A DNA stretch of 64,000 nt, taken from Trichaptum fuscoviolaceum. Its lineage: Eukaryota; Basidiomycota; Agaricomycetes; Hymenochaetales; Trichaptaceae. The translations under genes and the position numbers were made by a program. Each line of letters starts with the position of its first letter. Position 1 is the stretch's first letter. The notes under the pieces are model-generated. The model made no database searches, was not told where the DNA came from, and saw nothing but the letters and a program-made list of their open reading frames with translations. This document shows, one piece after another, positions 11,444 to 22,901 of this stretch. The stretch spans positions 4,156,707 to 4,220,706 of the forward strand of contig CAJSYZ010000008.1 of assembly GCA_910574455.1 (NCBI GenBank), read 5' to 3'.

Positions 11444-12082
11444 GATAGCCATGCACCCTGGCTCGTGGACTCTAAACACATATTGTACTTCGTGTTGAAG
11501 GAGACATGAGGAAAGCGCTCCTTTTTATTGTTGTGTTATACATACTTATACTTATGTACTTCATACGTTGTGCATGTACAAACTCAACTTCGGGCTTCGT
11601 TTATGCCAATTTGACTGGCCCATGTTCTGTAATTCTTTATGACATTAGCATCACCCTTTTTTACTTAAATCATGTACATAGAGGGCTTCATTCATCCTTG
11701 CCTTCCAGAATCCTGACTTCGGCAAGCATCTATAATTATTTTACAGTACTGAGCTGTGTTTCCTCTTTGCCATGGTCTATAGTATAGGTAGCAGGTAATT
11801 CACTTAGTCGCCATTTGGACTGAAGGGTGGTTTTGCGACTGGAAAAGTTATAAGATTTTCTTTCATAGACTCATGTGTCTCATTGACGAAGAAATATGTC
11901 AGTGAAAGGGAGATAACAAACATTGGAAGCCGTCGTCAGATGGGTACCGAATTGTAAGCTTGGCCTCTTACAAACACGCCCAAGGCATATGCAACTAATA
12001 CCATTACTTCCATGAACCAGAATAAGTACACATTAGTCTAAAGCGCAATCCGAAATACTAATGACGAGAGGAAACCAGGAGA
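11444..12082. other. Intergenic, no gene seen
   Basis: This is the region between convergent 3' ends. A 93-codon open frame at 11506-11787 (+) has no recognisable motif and reads as AT-rich 3' flank. The similarity to the right duplication arm stops at about the end of the AT-hook gene. Confidence 0.5.
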
Positions 12083-14216
12083 TTAAGTCTGCAGAGCTTG
12101 AGCAGGATCAACGGAGTCAGAATTTGTGGTTATGACTTCGCAGTCATTAGTGTTCTTCTCTGTGTGCATCGGAGAGGCTGGCGCTGCGTCTTTCACTGGA
12201 TTTGGGGTGAGCGGCGTAACGGTTGGAGGAGCTTGGCCTTCAGCGGCCACGAGTTTCGGGTCGCTCCTCCTCCGCAACGAAAATGCAAGACACAGCACAA
12301 ACGCAAAGACCGTGAACGATGTCTCCAGAAACAAGAACACCAACACCACGCGCATCGGGTACTGCGCCAGCACGCGGCGCAGCACATTGCTCTGCTCGAG
12401 CGTCGGGCCCGTCCCCGTCGTGAACACGCTTGCGCTGGCGACCGCAAGCCTCGAGATCTCCTGGTTCAGGAACGCCAGGCGCCCTGCGTCGGTGTTCGCC
12501 GGCGAGAAGAACGCGGAGAGTACGTCGTCGTCGAGGAAGCCGCCGATCATCCCAAAGCGCAGGTGTCTGGAGAACCCGTCCGTGAGGAAGCGCTGCGAGG
12601 GGGCTTCGTGAATGAGCGTGTATGACCCGAGTGTGTGCTCCAGCGTGACGTTGTAGTAAGAAACATGGCAGGACGCTTGGGCTGCGGTCCAGAGCCCTTC
12701 GGAAGAGGGCTCGTACAGTGGCCAGAGGAACTTGAGCCCGAGCTCGAACGGTCCGGTCGCGACGGTGTCGATGGGGTAGTGCATAAACCGCCAGGGTGCA
12801 TCTCGTAGTGCTTCGACCGTCACAGACGGGCATGCGTTCGGATTCGCGGTGTCCACACAAGCGCGGGACGACATGCGTTGCGGCCAACGCAAGTCCTGGT
12901 CCCGGCTGCCTTTGCCGCGCCTCAGCGCCACAAAGCGCTCATCCTTCGAAGCATAGAACTGCGCGTCCGGTCTGCAGACCGCCCGCGCGCCGAACGTCTG
13001 CATCCGGAACTTCGTCTTCGCGGTCGACGCGTTGACGTCCCGGAGCACCAAGACGGACAGGTCTGACGCGTCGGCGAGTGTGGTGATGTTGAAGGTGGTG
13101 GACATGTTCGACGCAAGCCGATCCACCTCGTCCTGGGGCACGAAATCTGGGCTGAAAGACGCGATGCCGCACGGCTTGTTAAAATTCAACCATTCCGCGT
13201 CTGGTAAGCCCCTTCTGTCCGTCACATAGGTGGACAGGTCGTACGGGTGGCACGCGCTCTGCGTGATACTGAGGTTGAATGGAGTTGCGATTGGGAGCTC
13301 CCGGATTTCGGCCGTCGAAGGGAGCTCTACACGAAGGGCAGTAAATAGGACAAACATCAAGCTGGCCCAGATGTACTTGAGTGTCCATCACATCGAGCTA
13401 AGTAAGGATTTGACTCAACGTACAAGAAGATTATGGGGAAAGCATTCGCGATTAAGCACACCGCGAACGCTTCCTTCAGAACAAACGTAGCTGGATTTCT
13501 CCGTCGAGGCTTTCCGAAAAGAAGAGCCATGAAGCTCGAGATCCAGCCAAAGCCGGAAGCTCGAATAGATTCGCCCAGCAGCCCATTCCTGACCGACTCT
13601 TTCTTTAGCCGCGAGTGCAGTGCAGAGAGTGGCTGAGACTTACTCCGGAGGAGCCAACACATCTTCGCCTTCGGCATGGAAATCGACATAAAGAACTCGG
13701 TATGCGTAGAACAGCATAAGAATGGGGGTGTATGTGACGACAGAGGTACACTAGACAAGTTCCTTACATTCAGCCCATATAAGACAAACGCGAAAGGGAA
13801 CTCACTGTCTTTAAAACCATCGTTCCAAGAGTTGCGTCTGGTGTAGGAAACCCCTCCTCCGCTGTCAATACACCGGCTCTCCATGCCTCCATTAAGCTCT
13901 CTTCTGCGTTATGTGACTTGATCCAGTTGAAGAACGCGAACAAATTGCTTCCAGCGGGATACACAAGCGTATAAAAGGTGAAGGAAAGCCAGCCGGCGCT
14001 GAGTCGATAGCTCCTCATATTCAAGATGGTTGGCAATGTTGCTGCTAGCGGAAGGGATGCCGTCGGGCTGGCGTCGGTTTTCAAGTTGTTTGGCATCGCG
14101 CCGCTTGCTGGTACAGAACTTTCCTCCTTCCCTGTCTGTGTTAGAACCTCGGACACTTCGGATTGCTGGGCAGAAGGATCCGGCGCGTCCATCTGTGGCT
14201 CGTTTTCGGTGGGCAT
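12083..14216 (-). CDS. Multi-pass membrane protein with a large non-cytosolic domain, function unknown
   Basis: At least four exons on the minus strand give roughly 650 residues. Exon 1 (from 14216) has a polar Ser/Pro/Glu-rich N-terminus, then a hydrophobic segment, LSFTFYTLVYPAGSNLFAF. A second exon carries VVTYTPILMLFYAYRVLY. A third contains KEAFAVCLIANAFPIIFL. The last exon begins YIWASLMFVLFTALRV and runs through about 300 polar residues with Cys and several N-x-S/T sites (NLSITQS, NMSTTFNITT, YNVTLEHT), suggesting a lumenal or extracellular domain. It then reaches a final transmembrane helix, RVVLVFLFLETSFTVFAFVL, and a cytosolic tail. I do not recognise the family. GC content in the last exon is high compared with its surroundings. 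Confidence 0.68.
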
Positions 14217-15392
14217 GCCAGGAGCGAGGTAATAGTCGTACTTAAGGAGAGGGCATAGCGATTTTGTAGTCGTCTTTCAGTCAAGCATTTCCTTTCAGTT
14301 ACCGGCCCGGCGGCATCACGATTCAACTTGATGTGATTCAGAGGCTCACAACAGCAATGTCCTTTTGCCGAGCGCATCAAAACTGAAACTAACCGAGCTT
14401 TTAGACATTAAGACAGGTTGAATTTAGAGTCTGTCAAAAGCTTCAAAGTTGAAATCTGTGGTGACCATCTTACCTGTACCTAGATTCTATATCACAGACT
14501 CTCAGGCTGCCCCGTCACAGTATGCGTGTTCGGGAACATAGTAATCCTATGCATCAGTTTTTGACGGCGTTGATATTGGCAGTGATGTGCTGAGCCGACG
14601 CGAAGTTGGAAGGACTCAGAACTTGAAGCCGGGCTCCGAGTTGTGACACCCATGACCGTGACGCAGGACTCGGAGTGACTCAAACGTCACGCGTTAAGTC
14701 GCGTCGCGTCTCTTCATCATCGAGTTCAAGTCTGTCGACCACGACAACACGCTTCAAGCCTCAAGATTGAGACATTTTCAGCGAACTCGTCAGCTTATTT
14801 AATCTCCCACTACAACCTTTTTTCATTGAAGCCTTTCTTTCTAGATTGTTAACAACAGACGGCAGCGCGAGCGCAAGAACGGTTCGGGGGTTGCCAAAGG
14901 ACTCTTCTTCTTGCATCACAACATCTTTCACCTGAGCGACCGGAAGATACGAAGGCTTCACTCCTCTAGAATCTTGATATTCCGATCTTGATTAGGGGCT
15001 CCTTTCGTCCTATACGCCGGAAATGTCATTCTGGCCCCTGGGCCTTCGGATGTCGCTTGAATCGTTTACGCAGCACTACTCAGCAGAGAAGAGACAGTCT
15101 GGGGATCGCTGCGGATACCCCATGTTGGCTGCTCAAGTGACCCCGGACATGCGGGACTGCCAATAACCGAATAGACACTTTACGCGGGGAAGATGGAATA
15201 ACGAATAAGATATGCGCAAGGCTTCGTCACGATCCAATGAGCGTCTACGACCGGACAGACCATTTATCCGCGCACTCTGCACTGCGTCCTGCTCAGCTCC
15301 GGAGCACGTATAAAACAGACAGATAATCGATCTCGGGTACCCTTCTCTCTCTCCGGATCCTCTTCTTGACGACATCAACCTCAAATTTCAGA
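14217..15392. other. Intergenic between divergent genes
   Basis: No gene seen. The region holds the promoters of the membrane protein (-) and the aldehyde dehydrogenase (+). Several TGACG/CGTCA-like and GACTC-like short motifs lie at 14.65-14.72 kb, too short to assign to a factor. Confidence 0.5.
15309..15315 (+). promoter_or_regulatory. TATA box of the aldehyde dehydrogenase gene
   Basis: TATAAAA lies 78 bases upstream of the predicted ATG at 15393, a usual distance for a fungal TATA promoter. Confidence 0.5.
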
Positions 15393-17664
15393 ATGTCGGG
15401 CTTAACTTACACGCCGATCGATGATATCCCAAAAGTGAGCAGCATCCAGGTCTTGTTCTGTGCCCAACCTCACCTCTGGGGACAGATCTACGAACGTGTC
15501 CAAGCGACATTCCGTTCCGGGCGGTGTCGCCCCCTCGAATACCGGCGCCAGCAGCTCTACGCGCTCGTGCGCATGTGCCAAGAGAACGTAGACGCCATCG
15601 TCGAGGCGGTGCACAACGACCTCAAGAAGCCGCGATTCGAGGTCCTCTTCTACGAGCTCGCCGGGCCCGTGAGCCAGGCGCTCCTGAACGCGAAGAGCCT
15701 CGACGAGTGGGCGAAGCCCGAGGTCGTGGACGCGGCCGACGCATTCAAGCCGCTGCGCCCCACGATCATCAAGGCGTCGAAAGGACCCGTGTTGGGCATC
15801 GCGTGCGTCTCTGCTGATCGGATTCTTGCAGGACAAGAGGCACTGATTAAAAAAACGTCGGGATGTGATATTATATATATATATGATACAGGCCATGGAA
15901 CTTCCCGTTCTTCAACTGCTGTTTCCCGCTCATCGGCGCCATCACGGCGGGAAGCACGGCGGTCATCAAGCCATCTGAGATCTCGGAGCACACCGCTGCG
16001 CTGTTCTCGAAGCTGCTGCCGAAGTATCTCGACCCAGAGGCATATGCGGTCGTGAACGGCGGCGTGCCCGAGATCACGAAGCTCCTGGAGCTCAGGTGGG
16101 CGCACAGTAAGTCGCAACTCCGCGCCGCCGCACGCTGCATTATGACTGTGCTGACTGGGTTGCAGTTATCTACACCGGGAACGGACGCGTGGCTAGGATT
16201 ATCTCTGCGGCGGCGGCGAAGCACCTGACACCCGTCACGCTTGAGCTCGGCGGCAAGTCGCCTGTGATCATCGACTCCGACTACGACTTCCAGCTGGCTG
16301 CAAAGCGTGTGCTCGTCGGCAAGACCGTCAATTCAGGCCAAGTGAGTGCTGCGTCCGCTTGCCAAATACGCCGGACTAACCATCGCGTCCATCCGCGTCC
16401 GAAATCCGAAAAATAAACCCAGATATGCATGGCGCCGGACTACGTGCTCGTGCACAAAGACAAGCAAGACGCGTTCGTCGACGCGCTGAAAGCGCAGCTC
16501 AAGGTGCTCTACCCGACGGGCCAGCTCGGCGACCCGAGCTACTCGCGCGTCGTCTCCCGCAACCACTTCCTCCGGCTCAAGACGCTGCTCGAGGCCTCGA
16601 AAGGGACGGTCGCGCTCGACGGGAGGAAGGACGAGGGGAGCCTGCAGTTCGAGACGACGATCGTGAAGGACGTGACGGGCGATGATTCGCTCATGAGCGA
16701 GTGCGTTTTTTCTTCTGTAATCATGGCGTGGCTTCTGCGCTGCTAACCGACTGCGTTTTTTCTTTTGGGAATTGTGAAATATAGGGAAATATTCGGCCCC
16801 ATCCTAGCTGTGATCCCGGTTTCCTCGCTGGACGAGGCCCTCGAATTCGTCAACGCCCGGTAAGCACGAATCATTGACTGGGCAAACCTGCATACACTGA
16901 CGGGCATGTGTATGTGCGTGTAACACTCAGCGACCACCCCCCTCATGCTCTACGTCTTCACCGAGAACGACGCGGTAAAGCAGAGATGTACGTCGCCTTC
17001 CCGCATCGTTTTTATCTGAGATGTTTATAACTCGCGCACAGTCGTAGACGAAACGATCAGCGGCTCCATCCAATTCAACGGTGTCATGCAACATATCGCC
17101 GGTACGTCTCCCCGTTGTGCATCCCTCCAATTCTTCGCACACACGTCCTCGCTATCTCTCAGCCTAGAGACTGACACATACCTCTGTTTCCTCGTCTGAA
17201 TTCAGGCCTCCCATTCGGCGGTGGTGTAGGCGAGTCTGGACGTAAGTCACCTCAGCCTTCCGCCTCCCTGACATTCATTTACTTACTGGACTTCGCCTTC
17301 CCTTCCTCCACAACCAGATGGTTCGCAGGGCTACAAACACGGCTTCGACGACCTCACATACAAGCGCGGCTTCGTCGATGTTCCTAAAGAGTACGTCCAC
17401 GTCTTTCCTTTCCCTTCCCTTCAGTCCCCTTCTCCTCTCTCCCCTCCATTTCCTTGTCTACGTTTTGTCAGCCCCGAGCCTATCCACTCACAATGATCCT
17501 GAACACGAACCCGAACTCTAATTTGCTGCTAAACTTGACGCACTAAAACATCACTTACACTGTCCCCCAGATCCGAGCCGGTGCTCAACCTCCTCTACCC
17601 GCCTTACAACGACCAGGCGCTCCAGATCATAACCGGCGTCGTGCAACAGCCCATCCCGTCTTGA
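15393..17664 (+). CDS. Aldehyde dehydrogenase, ALDH3 / fatty aldehyde dehydrogenase type
   Basis: Oxidises an aldehyde to the acid with NAD(P)+. Exons are joined by short introns. Motifs in order: RATFRSG-like start ([16 protein letters not shown]), NDLKKPRFE, the cofactor loop GIAPWNFPFF (spliced across the intron ending near 15.89 kb), [26 protein letters not shown], catalytic [26 protein letters not shown] with the nucleophilic Cys, [23 protein letters not shown] and [13 protein letters not shown]. Length is about 500 residues. The stretch 15435-15485 begins GTGAGC and ends CAG; it is 51 bp with no stop, so it reads through, but removing it restores the family alignment (DDIPK joined to IYERV). 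It is therefore probably an intron. ALDH3 proteins often have a C-terminal membrane anchor; none is evident here. Location beside the PKS region suggests, but does not prove, a tailoring role. Confidence 0.93.
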
Positions 17665-18319
17665 TCATTGGTTTCAGAGTTGTGTTCTTCGCTTCTTCCG
17701 GAAATCTGGACAAAGAAAGAGAAAGAAAGAGTTGTAATGAAGGTACAAGGATGATGTAGAATAAAATATGTACATGTATCTAGACTACATGGGACCTGGA
17801 TGTCTTAGCTACAACAAAGTAAATGTAATGTACCACAATGTTTTTCCCCTTAAAACGCATCCTGGTGAAATACACGCTCATCGAGAAATAAGTCGTCAAG
17901 TATAGTTTTCATTAGCAAGGCACATCATCGGCACATCGTTTCAAGCACTACACTACATTAAAAGTCACAACAGTCGACAGCAGAACAACAACAGAGGTCA
18001 GAAAGAAAGAAAGAAAGAAAGAGAGGGGGTGCGGGGATATTACAGAAGTACAACACGCAGTAGCTTACAAGGACGTCCAGTAGGGAAGAGAACAGCAGAG
18101 AGAGTGGGGGGAGGGGGGGGGAAGAGGATGCGTTGGTTTATGATTTCTGTTTGGGCGACGGGAACGGATGAAGGCAGAAAGAAATAGCAGCGAAGAAAAC
18201 GAGGGGGGAAAATGACGAGGAAGAGTGAAGTGAATAAGATTGCTTTACCGCTTTTCACGCCGCCAAAGACAAAAGGAAATTTTGAAGGAGGACAAATATG
18301 TCGTCTCTGGTCTCATCCA
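17665..18319. repeat. Convergent intergenic region with microsatellites
   Basis: No gene seen between the convergent ALDH and FAD monooxygenase genes. It contains a (GAAA)n run at about 18001-18022 and a G-rich tract at about 18105-18121. Confidence 0.6.
17760..17765 (+). terminator. Possible polyadenylation signal of the aldehyde dehydrogenase gene
   Basis: AATAAA lies about 95 bases after the stop codon at 17664. Confidence 0.35.
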
Positions 18320-21300
18320 TCACGCCGCCAACCTAGTCTCGGGGCCCTCCTTCCGCATCTTGCGGTCCTTGGACACCATCGCCTCAAAGAGCCGCACCGC
18401 GTCGCGCGGCTGGCCCTCCGCAGGCTCCTCCCACTCCCACTTGTGGATCTCCATGATCGCCGCCGCGAGCGCTGCGAGCCTCTCCTCTTCTTTTCCCCCT
18501 TCTTTCTCCTTCTCCTTCGCATTGTCGCCACCACGTCTGACCGAATGCTCATCATCCGGGCCGCCCACGTTCAGCTCCTCACCCACCCCCGCATTCAGCT
18601 CATACAGCAATCCATTCAGCCGGCTCTTCCGCGCGACCTCCTGCGCGACCGGCACGCGCACCGCATCGTACGCCTCCAGCGCGCGCCCGAGCGTCTCCCG
18701 GTCCGTGCGCGGGTGCGCAAGCAGCGCCGCGAGCACGTACGCGTCCTCGATCGCCTGCCCGCCGCCCGCCCCCTGGTGCGGCGTCATCGCGTGTGCCTGC
18801 CATTAATCAGTTCAGTAAACCAGTAAGCACCTTAGATAAAAAGTCGAGAAAGAAAAGAAAAGAAAAGAAAAAGAAGAACAAAAACGCACCGCATCACCCA
18901 ACAAAACGACCCTCCGCCCGTCCGAGAAGCGCGGGAGCGGCCGGACGGTATGGATCGCCCACAGCAGCGGGTCGCGCACCAGGCCCAGCAGCGCACGCAC
19001 CTCGCCCTCCCACCCCGCGAACTCGCCCAGCAGGTTCGCCGCCGGCGCGGGCCGCACCCACGCGCCGTCGATGCGCGTGCCCTCGAGGTGCGGCTGCGAG
19101 GTGAATGCGACGAGGTTGATCATCGGCGTCGTTGTCGTTGTCGTTGTCGTGGCCGGAGTGGCTGGAGTGGCTGCAGTCGCTGCAGGCTCAGAAGGTGGTG
19201 CGGCGGCGGGCGCGGGCGTGGGCGCGGTGTGCATGATCGGGAAGGCCAACACGTGTTTCGACTTCCCGAAGTACTGTCGAACGGAAACATATGATATCAG
19301 TTTTTTTCTTTGCATCGAACGAAAAGGAAACCAAAAATACAAGAATATACATAAGAAAGAAGGGAGAAGGGAGACTCACACAAACAGGGCCCTCGCAGAC
19401 GCGGTGCCCGGGCCACGTCGCGTCGAGGACGGCCTTGGGGATGAGCGCGCGGTAGACGAGCGTCCCGCTCCACACCGGGTCGATGAAGTCTGCGACGGGG
19501 TCGAGCGGGGTGCGCGGTGAGGGCGATGTCTCCGCCTCTTCCTCTTCCTTCTCCTTCTCCTTTTCCTCCTTTCCACCCTCTGTCGTCGTGGTCGTGCCGT
19601 TCGCGGTTCCGTTCATTTTCGAGCTCTCCACGTGCACTTTCCCATCCACTTTCCCATTCCCATTCGCCCCTCCAGAAGGCAACACAGGCCCCGAACCCGA
19701 GCTAGGGACAGGGACAGCCTCAGGGAGACGCACGACCCCCGCCTGCACGAGGCGCCGGTACATCACCCCGCGCGTCACGCTCCGGATCCCGTCCGCGCCG
19801 ACGAGCACGTCGCACACCGCGCGCGTCCCGTCCGTGAAGCGCAGCGTCAGCTCGCCCGTCGCCGGGTCTTCGCTGTTATGTCAGCGTGGGCGGCAGCGTG
19901 TCGGCGGCGTGGGCGAGAGTGGAATGGGGATGGGTTTTCGTGAGCGCATAGTACATACGCAGGACCGAATACGAACGAGTAAGTGCAGAACGTATGGTAA
20001 GTAAGCAAGCGGAGCGAAAGGAGCAGAGAGCAGAACATCAAAAGCAGAACATCAAAAGCAGAAAAGCAGTAAAAGCAGAAAAGCAGTAAAAGCACACGCA
20101 CACATAATCGACGAGCCGCTTCCCGAAATGCGGGCGCGCAGGCGGGATGGCGCGCTGTGCGAGGACGCGCTGGAAGTCCGCGCGGTGCAGCGTCAGCACG
20201 CCGACTGCCCGTGCGTCCGAGTCATTTGTGTCCCCAGAAGTGAGATAGTGCACCGTCAGTGATATAGTGATCCAGTTGAATCGGTGAGCCAGTGTGCCAG
20301 TGTGCCAGTAAGTCCAAGTCCAAGTCCAAGTCCGAGTCAAAAAAAAACAGAAAAAGAAGAGCAAGTCAGAAAAAAAAACAGAATGACGAGTGAATTATGA
20401 ATAAAAGGCTCACAGGGCACCTCCATCGTATAGAAGCTCCTCCCCTCTTTCGCATCGCCCTTGCGGAACTCGAATGCTCGACCTGTTCATTCCGTTAGCC
20501 ATGGCATGGCATGTCGTATGGGACGGCCCGGGCCCGGGAGAAGAGGATGATAAGAACGAGAAAGACGGTCAGCGTCAGCGCCAGGTCAGATCAAAAAACC
20601 AAAACCATAAAAGAAAAGGACAAAAAAGGGACAGGTGAAATAAATGAGGAAGGAGAGATATAAAATAAATATAAAATAAAATAAAATACAATAAAACCCA
20701 AGCCCCGATCGACGACGACGACGACGACGCGCGCGTCAGAGCGAAGATAAGGTCGAGAATCGAGAGAAAGCGGTGCACATGAAAAGGTAATAGGAATAGG
20801 AATAGGAATAAAAGACAGACAGACAAAATCTTCTCCCATCAGTAATCAGTACGAACGAACGCATCCGAAAACGGATACGAAACCGGACGGACGAAAAGCC
20901 CGAGAGCGAGAGGAACGGGTGGCCTTCGCTCTCTATGACTCGGACCTCCTCGACCTCCTCGACCAGAAAGGGTCACGGTCCGCCCGTGCACTGATCACGC
21001 GCATGAGCGAGGTTGTTATATTAAGAAGCAAGCACCAAGGGTCCAAGGGTCCAAGGGACCGAGGTAAGTTGACGTTTGATGTCTTATTTCTGATGGGGGG
21101 GGGGGGGGGGGCGAGGGGGCGATGCGCGCGGACCCGGGCAAAGTAGTACAGTCATAGGGGATGGGATGGGGGTATATAAAGGAGGGTCAAGGGAGGCGCG
21201 TGTGAGAGGGGGGTGGGGTGGGGTGGGGTGGGGGCAAAGAGAGAGGAGGAAGAAAGTGTAAGTACAGATACAGATACCGTGACAGAGGACGAAGACGAAG

Positions 21301-22901
21301 AAGATATCTTCGACCCGACCTCCATCCATCCGGCTGGCTGGCTGGCTCTTGCACTGTCCGCCTCCGCCTCCAGCGTTCGAGTGCAACCAGGCTCGGCGCA
21401 TGGGTCTATAGCGGAGGGAGGAAGGCGCGGCGCGGCGCCCCAGGGTATCATGTCGTGGATGAAGCGTAACGTAGCGTCGAAGATGAAGATGAAGACGCCG
21501 ACGCCGAAAGGTGGATTAGACGAGCAAGAGCCAAGAGTTAAGAGCCAAGAGCCAAGAGCGCACGCAGCAGAACCCAGAACCAGGAGCAAAATAAATAAAT
21601 CCGGAGAAAGGGAAATGAAGAATAACGAACGAAACGAACGAAACGAAACGAACGAACGATGAAACGGCAAGCAAGCAAGAGAAAGAGAGAGAAAGAAAGA
21701 TGGAACCAAACGATGTTAGAAATAGGACGTACGCAGCGCGTTCCCCATATCCCGGCCGGCGGGCGCGATCTTCGCGAGCCCGGCGACGAGGGTCTCTTCC
21801 TTCTCTTCTTTCTCTTCCAGTTCGCCCTTTTCTCCCTTTTCTCCGTCTGCGTCCACTCTGTTTGTGTTTGCGTCTGCGTCTGCGTCTGCGTCTGCTCCAT
21901 CTCTATCCGTGTCTGTTTGCTCTCCGTCTCTTTCACACGAAGAGGAAGAAGGAGAGGAAGGTATAGGGGAGCTGAAGGCCTGCATGATGCGCCAGGTGCG
22001 CAGCCACATGCCGACGCCGGCGCCGAGCTCGGTGAGCGAGGGCGCGGCTTCGTAGATGTCGATCGCGAGGTCGGCATCAGAGGTCGAGTGTGATGAATGT
22101 GAGGAGCGGGAGGAGAGGTTGAGGAAGGTGGCGAGGGCGAGCCCGCCGATGCCGCCTCCGCTGCAGTGTGATAAGGTGAGGTGAGGTTAGTGTCGGGCGG
22201 GGATGTGGTTGGGAGAAGATAGTAAGAGAGAGTAAGAGAATGAATGGGGGGACGTACATGATAGCGATGCGCAGGCGCGGAGTCTTCGTCGCTGGTGCGT
22301 CTTCTGGTGGTTGCGCGGACGTCCCGGGGTCTTGGTCTTGGTCCTGGTCCGGGTCGTGCGGTAGCGTGACCGGACGCGGGCTTGGCTGAGTAGTGGCACC
22401 GTCGGAGGCCGAGTCGGCATGCTCGAGCTCGACGGGCTTGTTGGCATGAGGAAGGGGGACATCGGGGATTGGGACAGGGATAGGTGGAACTGCCTTCAGC
22501 GCTGAAGGGACGAGCACAAACGTCGGGCGACTCTCCTTCGCAGGTTTCTTGACGGCGACGGCGATGGCGACGCTTGCGTTCTCCTTGTCCTTGTCCTTGT
22601 CTTTGTCGTTCTGCGCCTGAGAGCGGCCCTTGGACGACGAGGGCCGGAAGCGGAGGGGCAGCTGGAGGGACCTGCGGCGCGCTTTGTGTGCGACGGTGCC
22701 ATTCGTCGCGCCTCCGTCGCTGGTGACGTTGCTGTTGGCTGGGGTAGTGGTGGCGGTGGCGGTGGCTGTCGAGGGGCGGGCTTTTGATGATGCCTTGGTC
22801 TTTTCTGTGCTCCTGTTTGTGAGTAGGAGAGGCGCAGGAGCATCGTCGGGCGCGGAGGCAGGCTGCTCGCCTCGCTGGAGTCGGGACGCCTTCTGGCCCA
22901 T
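18320..22901 (-). CDS. FAD-dependent monooxygenase (salicylate hydroxylase-like) with a long disordered N-terminal extension
   Basis: A class A flavoprotein hydroxylase (PF01494 type) using FAD and NAD(P)H to hydroxylate an aromatic or similar substrate. All three signature motifs are present: RIAIIGGGIGGLALA (joined across the intron at 22.26-22.16 kb), VGADGIRS (about 19.8 kb) and LLGDAAHAMTPHQGAGGG (across the intron near 18.85 kb). Seven exons give roughly 860 residues, about twice the family's usual 420-450. The excess is a Pro/Ser/Thr/Lys-rich N-terminal extension of about 210 residues starting MGQKASRL (a possible N-myristoylation context), plus low-complexity loops. These are an Asp/Ala-rich run from a hexanucleotide repeat near 21.87 kb, a Lys/Glu run near 19.55 kb and a Thr run near 19.13 kb. 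The intron 21732-20483 is 1250 bp and full of simple repeats. The catalytic core looks intact. Confidence 0.85.
20483..21732 (-). repeat. Long microsatellite-rich intron of the FAD monooxygenase gene
   Basis: This 1250-bp intron is far longer than the other introns in the window. It contains ATAAA-type repeats near 20.65-20.69 kb, (GAC)n near 20.71 kb, GGAATA repeats near 20.79 kb, an 18-G run near 21.10 kb, tandem GGGGT units near 21.21 kb and (GAAC)n near 21.63-21.66 kb. Its donor GTACGT and the acceptor leave NALRRAFEFRKGD in frame. Confidence 0.7.

Larger units (their letters stand above)
1430..11450 (+). repeat. Left arm of a diverged inverted duplication
   Basis: Three genes in this arm (C2H2 regulator, DUF6534 protein, AT-hook/zinc-ribbon protein) recur in reversed order and opposite strand at 51.4-59.0 kb, with matching exon boundaries. 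Non-coding similarity continues past the regulator to about 1.43 kb and is also visible upstream of the AT-hook gene (about 9.12-9.23 kb against 53.68-53.78 kb). Beyond 11.45 kb I see no match. This arm is about 2.5 kb longer than the other, mostly because of the DUF1479 gene and its flanks at 5.4-8.9 kb. Boundaries are by eye. Confidence 0.8.

Noticed and set aside
12240..12887. 215-codon minus-strand frame
   Set aside because: It is an alternative frame of the membrane protein exon, Arg/Pro-rich with no motif; GC-rich codon usage keeps it open.
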